DNA of 55,451 nt, from contig NZ_QLTK01000040.1 of assembly GCF_003269035.1 (NCBI RefSeq), forward strand, positions 1 through 55,451, read 5' to 3'. The notes under the pieces were generated by a model. The model was not told the DNA's origin. It made no database searches and saw nothing but the letters and a program-made list of their open reading frames with translations. The position numbers and the translations under genes were made by a program. The stretch comes from Paraburkholderia bryophila (lineage in GTDB: Bacteria; Pseudomonadota; Gammaproteobacteria; Burkholderiales; Burkholderiaceae). The stretch's first letter is position 1. Every line of letters starts with the position of its first letter. Below are positions 52,701 through 55,451 of this stretch, piece after piece.

Positions 52701-52795
52701 GCATTGAGAACCCGAAGATGCTCGAAAAGGTTATCCATATTCTCGAAGGGACGAAGCCGGCGTTTAAGAATCGCAGCGACAAATACGCGCTTTGA
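49712..52795 (+). CDS. PHP-domain SMC-like ATPase (TrlF / Ppl-type)
   Basis: A 1027-residue protein. N-terminal PHP phosphoesterase domain (about 10-290): DLHVHTP supplies the first metal ligands (His16, His18). An ABC/SMC-type ATPase is split by a coiled coil: Walker A GNKGSGKS near 366-373, Arg/Glu-rich coiled coil about 490-770, signature LSPGER near 907, Walker B IVIDQPEENLD near 930-940 and the H-loop VTHNPN near 963. The same layout is used by the defence protein reported as Ppl and by proteins named TrlF (both from memory). GGAGG precedes ATG 49712. The ankyrin gene overlaps its stop. Confidence 0.88.
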   Translation: MQNEKIGSTWRKWDLHVHTPASIVHHYPGGQDAAWEAFISDLEALPPEFKVIGINDYVFVDGYERVLRAKREQGRLQNLDLILPVVELRLDKFGGIVQKTKDGFSESNWSRINLHVIFDEVEPALIRDQFLSAITRHYKLMPEARDHEARWGGVITRENLRALGEAIIAAAPDDQKSSYGDPLTEGFNSLNVSMESVKEALDTPFFERRHLLAIGKTEWDSLRWSDHTIADKRSVINEANLVFTAAESPAAYERARKSLTVANVTDLLLDCSDAHWLSGEKDKDRIGNCFTWIKADATFAGLVQAIREFSNRVYIGDNPPKRQLVERHRTKYVSSIRVKKKPGSSLRDPWFDVDMPLNSDLVAIIGNKGSGKSALSDIIALAGDTKNRAGFSFLNDQRFRNPKGKPAQHFTASIFWRDGTESTRQLDENPSPTSVERIKYLPQLYLETLCNELGEGGSSTFDSELRKIIFSHVPEEDRLDQPSMDALIDFKVAEINAARQAIIKEISRINADIFATEERMSAEFRTGLEKQLETKRSELVALDAGKPVEVADPGASPEAQRESQQAADLIQQLEAQAAAVDKEEAVLRDRKGAAVKRQALAKRISQAIDNHKKAHDQFLQELAPLLGELGAEIRPDQLVSLRIDLAPVNEVGAAAANEIISVDSVLLSEEPDGLVKRRETVLASIEATKAKLGERQRLFIQYKEALAAWEKAKNELIGGKDKANSIGWLEAEIEGLAGLPRRLADLRAGRVERTRQVHALIVEAVNEYRRLYEPVQSFVQSAQQMDMPLPLDFQVRIDESGFQEHFFARINRQARGSFYGVEDSEQRMRDLLNEAGFSTADETIAFAEKVDDLLRHDRRDDAGRSTRLADQVRRSVEPREVLDYVYGLGYLSPRYSLTYAQQEIGQLSPGERGLLLLVFYLLVDKDDIPIVIDQPEENLDNQTIYKILVKCIKAAKERRQVIIVTHNPNLAVVCDAEQIIYAECNKTEHSFTYEAGGIENPKMLEKVIHILEGTKPAFKNRSDKYAL

Positions 52796-53142
52796 GCGGC
52801 GGTTATTGGGTCTGGCGGCGACTCGTTGTGCTGAGGGCGCCGACTGCCCATGGAAGCAAGGCACTTCGGGCGCTTTTGCCGCACGCAAAACGCGAACAGC
52901 GGGACAGAGACGGCTTCAACACGTTGATGCACGCCGTCCAGAACCGCAACGAAGAGGCTTTGGCTCTGCTTCTTCGCGACGCATCAGAAAAGGAGATCAA
53001 CGCGAGAAAGGCGGGTGGGAAAAGTGCGAGAGAATTGGCCGAAGAGGTTCAGAAGCAGGGCTTTGGGTTTGGCGTGCCGGGTGTATCTGAACGGCCATTC
53101 ACACCCCATGACCTGATCGACGCGCGATGGGAAGTCATTTAA
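52792..53142 (+). CDS. Small ankyrin-repeat protein downstream of the PHP-ATPase
   Basis: A frame of 116 codons overlapping the ATPase stop (start TTG at 52792, the first possible codon; a later start is possible). Residues around 40-95 form at least one ankyrin-like repeat (DGFNTLMHAVQNRNEEALAL and INARKAGGKSARELAEEV). Ankyrin repeats bind proteins. The overlap with the ATPase gene means coupled translation, so it probably works with that protein as an adaptor or regulator. The basic N-terminal 35 residues are not conserved-looking and may be untranslated. Confidence 0.65.
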   Translation: MSGGYWVWRRLVVLRAPTAHGSKALRALLPHAKREQRDRDGFNTLMHAVQNRNEEALALLLRDASEKEINARKAGGKSARELAEEVQKQGFGFGVPGVSERPFTPHDLIDARWEVI

Positions 53143-53477
53143 ATCAGCAAGGCGGCCGATGCGGCACGGACGAAAATCGGTTCGCCCTCGATGCGTGAGG
53201 GACGCGGCCCCCCGCCGGATCTGATTGGCGACGTTCTGATGATCGTTTCGTATATTTTCGCACTATCAGCGTCGTCGTTGAGTTATACACCTGACGCACC
53301 TTTGCCAGGTGAAAAACCATCGGGTGCGTCGGCCGGAAAAACGCTGTCGCGATCGCGTCGTGGCTGCGAGCAAGAACGCGCGATAATGCGTTCACGCTGC
53401 GCGTGTTTGTTCACGAAATTCGCCAGCGCATCACGCCATGCTTGACGGCTTTTCAAAAACGAAGAGAGGAGGGTCGG
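53143..53477. other. Intergenic stretch, no gene seen
   Basis: About 335 bases between the ankyrin gene and the next plus-strand gene, AT-richer in its middle. GACGCACC and GGTGCGTC form an 8-base inverted repeat around 53294-53331. No frame with a good start and ribosome site is present. It probably holds the promoter of the 53478 gene. Confidence 0.45.
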
Positions 53478-54119
53478 ATGTCAACGGATGATCTGGGTGG
53501 CGGCAATCGAAGCCCTTATCTACCAAAGTTTGAAACCGCGGAGGAGGCCCGGAAGCATATAGAGGACGGAGGGGTTGCTTGGGTAGAGAGCCGCATCGAG
53601 GATTCGTTCGCTGAACGGCTGGGCTGCATGAAAGAAAAGATCGTTCGACTTGAGAGCCTGCGCAACGTCGATCCATTTCTAAGCAACGTGCTCGTCGAGT
53701 CGATTCTCGTCGATTGCAGAGCTCTGTTTTTGGAGCGCAAGAAGAAGGATCCAGCGGAAGACACAAATTCAACCTTGCAGAATGTCTACAGAGCTCGCGG
53801 AGAGGAGGAAAAAGCCAAGAAAATTGATGACGTTTTTGAAAGAAAAATTCTTGACGTAAGCTTGAAGACAATAATCAAAGGATGGGTGGACAAGAGAATC
53901 GTCCACGTGGATTTCCTGAAAAGGCCGGAAGAGGACGAGCTCTTTTCAAGAGCCTCAACGTTCATTTTTTCCGAAGGCGATAGTGGGATGTTGCCGGTTC
54001 TGCGAGCCATCGTCGATGAATATGAGGCGTTCACAGGAAAGCACGGCCCCAACATGAGAGCGGCTATTGATCGAGTTTTTGAATTGCTGACAGGCAATCC
54101 AAACGACGAAGCGGCCTAG
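53478..54119 (+). CDS. Unknown helical protein, weak HEPN-like motif (213 aa)
   Basis: ATG 53478 follows GAGGAGG. The protein is Glu/Lys-rich and predicted helical throughout. The stretch WVDKRIVHVDFL (about 136-147) recalls the last-helix motif of HEPN or AbiA C-terminal domains, but the spacing (Arg140, His143) does not fit the R-x4-6-H rule, so I do not call it HEPN. Its codon use and lower G+C set it apart from core genes. It lies between the PHP-ATPase system and the HEPN gene. Confidence 0.65.
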   Translation: MSTDDLGGGNRSPYLPKFETAEEARKHIEDGGVAWVESRIEDSFAERLGCMKEKIVRLESLRNVDPFLSNVLVESILVDCRALFLERKKKDPAEDTNSTLQNVYRARGEEEKAKKIDDVFERKILDVSLKTIIKGWVDKRIVHVDFLKRPEEDELFSRASTFIFSEGDSGMLPVLRAIVDEYEAFTGKHGPNMRAAIDRVFELLTGNPNDEAA

Positions 54120-54177
54120 TACAACATCCCGCAATTAGCTTTAGTAATTAAGCTCCAGATTTTGGAGGATCACAAAG

Positions 54178-54462
54178 CCAGTATTGGTCATCGGCTGCAC
54201 ACACGATCACATGGTGCCGGTCGCGCACGCCCGCCAACTCTCGGCGCTCATTCCCGATGCCAGATACGCTGAGATGGAGACTGGACACCTTGCGGCGCTT
54301 GAGCAACCCGCTAGTTTTGTCGCACTCGTTTTGGACTTCCTGCAATTTGAGATCGATACCGGCTCAAGACCACCATCGCCTCTACGCCGATACGGTTTGC
54401 ATGTCAGATACTTCCAATGTCGGACCAAATATGATCTAATTTACGCGGGCCTGTCAGTCTAA
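54178..54462 (+). pseudogene. C-terminal remnant of an alpha/beta hydrolase
   Basis: The frame reads VLVIGCTHDHMVPVAHARQL, then GHLAALEQPASF and VALVLDFL, which is the acid-to-histidine C-terminal part of an enol-lactonase-like alpha/beta hydrolase. The first two thirds, including the Ser elbow, are missing, and after about 54355 the sequence no longer looks like protein. It is a leftover of a metabolic gene, probably split by an earlier insertion. Confidence 0.7.
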
Positions 54463-54513
54463 TTTGGCAAGACTTCCCGCAAGGGAGATCCCGGTTCGAT
54501 TCCGGGTGGGCAA
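54447..54513 (+). ncRNA. tRNA-like element with an anticodon arm reduced to a tetraloop hairpin
   Basis: A canonical T arm is present: CCCGG (54490-54494), TTCGATT, CCGGG (54502-54506). A D-arm-like hairpin AGTC/GACT (54456-54459, 54471-54474) with TTTGGCAA in its loop precedes it. Between them, where a 17-base anticodon arm should be, is only TCCC-GCAA-GGGA (54475-54486), a 4-base-pair stem with a GNRA loop. The 5' and 3' ends pair only partly (about 5 pairs, two wobbles) and no CCA is encoded. It therefore cannot decode. Transcription is not shown. Confidence 0.5.
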
Positions 54514-54545
54514 AGGGCACTTCTATTGAGTGTCCTTTGCCCACC
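54505..54545 (+). promoter_or_regulatory. 16-base-pair hairpin between the tRNA-like element and the HEPN gene
   Basis: Bases 54505-54520 pair fully with 54530-54545 (one G-U), with a 9-base loop. The left arm overlaps the T arm and 3' end of the tRNA-like element, so the two folds compete. The hairpin ends 13 bases before the HEPN start, with only a weak GAGAG ribosome site in between, so it could control translation or act as an RNA processing site. Confidence 0.6.
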
Positions 54546-54558
54546 TTGAGAGCGTCTA

Positions 54559-55284
54559 ATGGATGAACATCAACGGGTTTCCGTGTTCGAAGCCCAAACG
54601 ACCAATGTACGAGAACTTGAGCGGGCTTGGAAACATATCAATCGCCAAATCAATTCGCTCATTCTCCAGAAAAATGATAAATCAGTTGAGGTGATGACCA
54701 AGGCGCTTGCACTAATTTACTGTGCGCTCGCTGAATCGCTTTTTTCAAAGCTTATACATACGCCGCATGGCCTATCGATCGATGAGGTTGAGCAAGTAAA
54801 ACGTGCCTCCAACGCTGATGGAGTTAGGTCGGGTTGGGTGAAGTGTGCTGAACTTGCGCTCAAGCGCGTTGAAGGCGCAAAAAGCAATCACGGTGCAAAT
54901 GTTGCTCAAAAACTTCGCATGATGATCGAGCAATATATCTTTGATCCTAGTATTTTGAGAAATAAGCTGGCGCATGGCCAGTGGTGCGTGGCATTAAATC
55001 GAGAAAATACCGCGATAAACCAAGATATCACTAACGAAATCGAATCGCACACCGTCGTCGAACTTTACCGACGAAAACACGCACTCGAGAAGCTGGCGGC
55101 GATTCTCGAAGACATTATTGAGTCACCGAATAAGGCTCACCATAGAGATTATTGGATTCATCTAACCGAATTCGAAGAAAAGCAAAACGAGCTGGCTAAT
55201 TGGACGTTTGAGAAAAAAGTGGAACAGATTTTTGAAAAGAAATCCCGTATGAGGCGCGACGATAATTGTAGTTGCCCCCGGTAA
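54559..55284 (+). CDS. HEPN-domain protein, probable ribonuclease (MAE_28990-like)
   Basis: A 241-residue all-helical protein with the HEPN catalytic motif R-N-K-L-A-H (Arg134, Asn135, His139; the R-x4-H rule) in DPSILRNKLAHGQWCVALNR. The overall layout resembles MAE_28990/MAE_18760-type HEPN nucleases (from memory). HEPN enzymes are metal-independent RNases used in toxin-antitoxin and abortive-infection systems, often cutting tRNA anticodon loops. No separate antitoxin gene is adjacent; the upstream feature is the tRNA-like element and hairpin. The C-terminus is Lys/Arg-rich and may bind RNA. ATG 54559 has only a weak ribosome site. Confidence 0.8.
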   Translation: MDEHQRVSVFEAQTTNVRELERAWKHINRQINSLILQKNDKSVEVMTKALALIYCALAESLFSKLIHTPHGLSIDEVEQVKRASNADGVRSGWVKCAELALKRVEGAKSNHGANVAQKLRMMIEQYIFDPSILRNKLAHGQWCVALNRENTAINQDITNEIESHTVVELYRRKHALEKLAAILEDIIESPNKAHHRDYWIHLTEFEEKQNELANWTFEKKVEQIFEKKSRMRRDDNCSCPR

Positions 55285-55360
55285 CTCAGAAAACATCGAT
55301 GACCGTTGTTTCTCAGCAGCACTCAGTCCTGGCCGATCACGACGAATGACTGCGAAGGGT

Positions 55361-55451
55361 GTGCGCCGTGAAAAGGTGGCGCTTTCCAGCGGGTGCAAGC
55401 CCCGCCCGGCAAATGCTCCAGCCGGAAGCAACCGGAGCAGCTATGGAGGCA
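55361..55451 (+). mobile_element. Probable 5' end of a group II intron (cut by the window edge)
   Basis: GTGCG at 55361 is the conserved group II intron 5' boundary. It is followed by tightly packed hairpins typical of domain I: GCGGG/CCCGC (55389-55393, 55401-55405) and GCTCC/GGAGC (55415-55419, 55434-55438). The stretch CAGCTATGGAGGCA resembles the start regions of bacterial group II introns I remember. No reverse transcriptase is visible because the window ends here. Confidence 0.55.

Noticed and set aside
53478..54119. A second HEPN ribonuclease
   Set aside because: The KRIVHVD stretch is suggestive, but the Arg-to-His spacing does not satisfy the HEPN motif.
54447..54513. A functional tRNA gene or an attachment-site duplicate of tRNA-Pro
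   Set aside because: There is no anticodon loop, the acceptor pairing is poor, and the T arm sequence differs from that of tRNA-Pro; kept only as tRNA-like.

Overview
The window reads as a chromosomal segment of a GC-rich betaproteobacterium, most probably Paraburkholderia or a close relative in Burkholderiaceae. This rests on the gene families and their order: an AaeB/FUSC efflux operon beside a LysR gene, scoAB, relA near a tRNA-Val, and thrS-infC-rpmI-rplT-pheS-pheT-ihfA-merR-tRNA-Pro. No database search was possible, so names come from protein motifs and remembered family features.

Layout. Bases 1-594 are noncoding, with an inverted pair of repeats and a perfect 28-base palindrome. Bases 595-5518 (minus) hold a tripartite efflux operon, with a divergent LysR regulator at 5674. 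Bases 6791-16297 hold housekeeping and metabolic genes: an SRAP protein, a metallophosphoesterase, an FAD dehydrogenase, DUF2069, WrbA, YihY, an Mpo1-like protein, a hydrolase, MetY and a CBS protein. Bases 16479-28287 carry an MFS-acyltransferase fusion, aroC, a TPR glycosyltransferase, ETF-QO, an SDR, a thioesterase, a PAS-LuxR regulator, scoAB, a hydrolase and a RidA-like protein. Bases 28362-39235 are the conserved core: relA, tRNA-Val(GAC), thrS, infC (ATC start), rpmI, rplT, pheS, pheT, ihfA, a MerR gene and tRNA-Pro(GGG).

From the 3' end of tRNA-Pro to the window end the content becomes accessory. A tyrosine recombinase directly after the tRNA has been cut off by an IS3-family remnant, so this genomic island has probably lost its own integrase. 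Then come a broken P-loop NTPase, a vWA / PP2C / kinase triad (TerY-P-like) followed by a candidate PD-(D/E)XK nuclease, a very small acidic protein, two unknown genes, an ArdA-like antirestriction protein, a PHP-ATPase (TrlF/Ppl-like) with an ankyrin partner, an unknown helical protein, a hydrolase remnant, and a HEPN protein preceded by a tRNA-like sequence that lacks an ordinary anticodon arm. The last 91 bases look like the 5' end of a group II intron. The island reads as a layered defence and counter-defence locus. The best candidates for something undescribed are the tRNA-like RNA plus HEPN pair and the triad-nuclease module.
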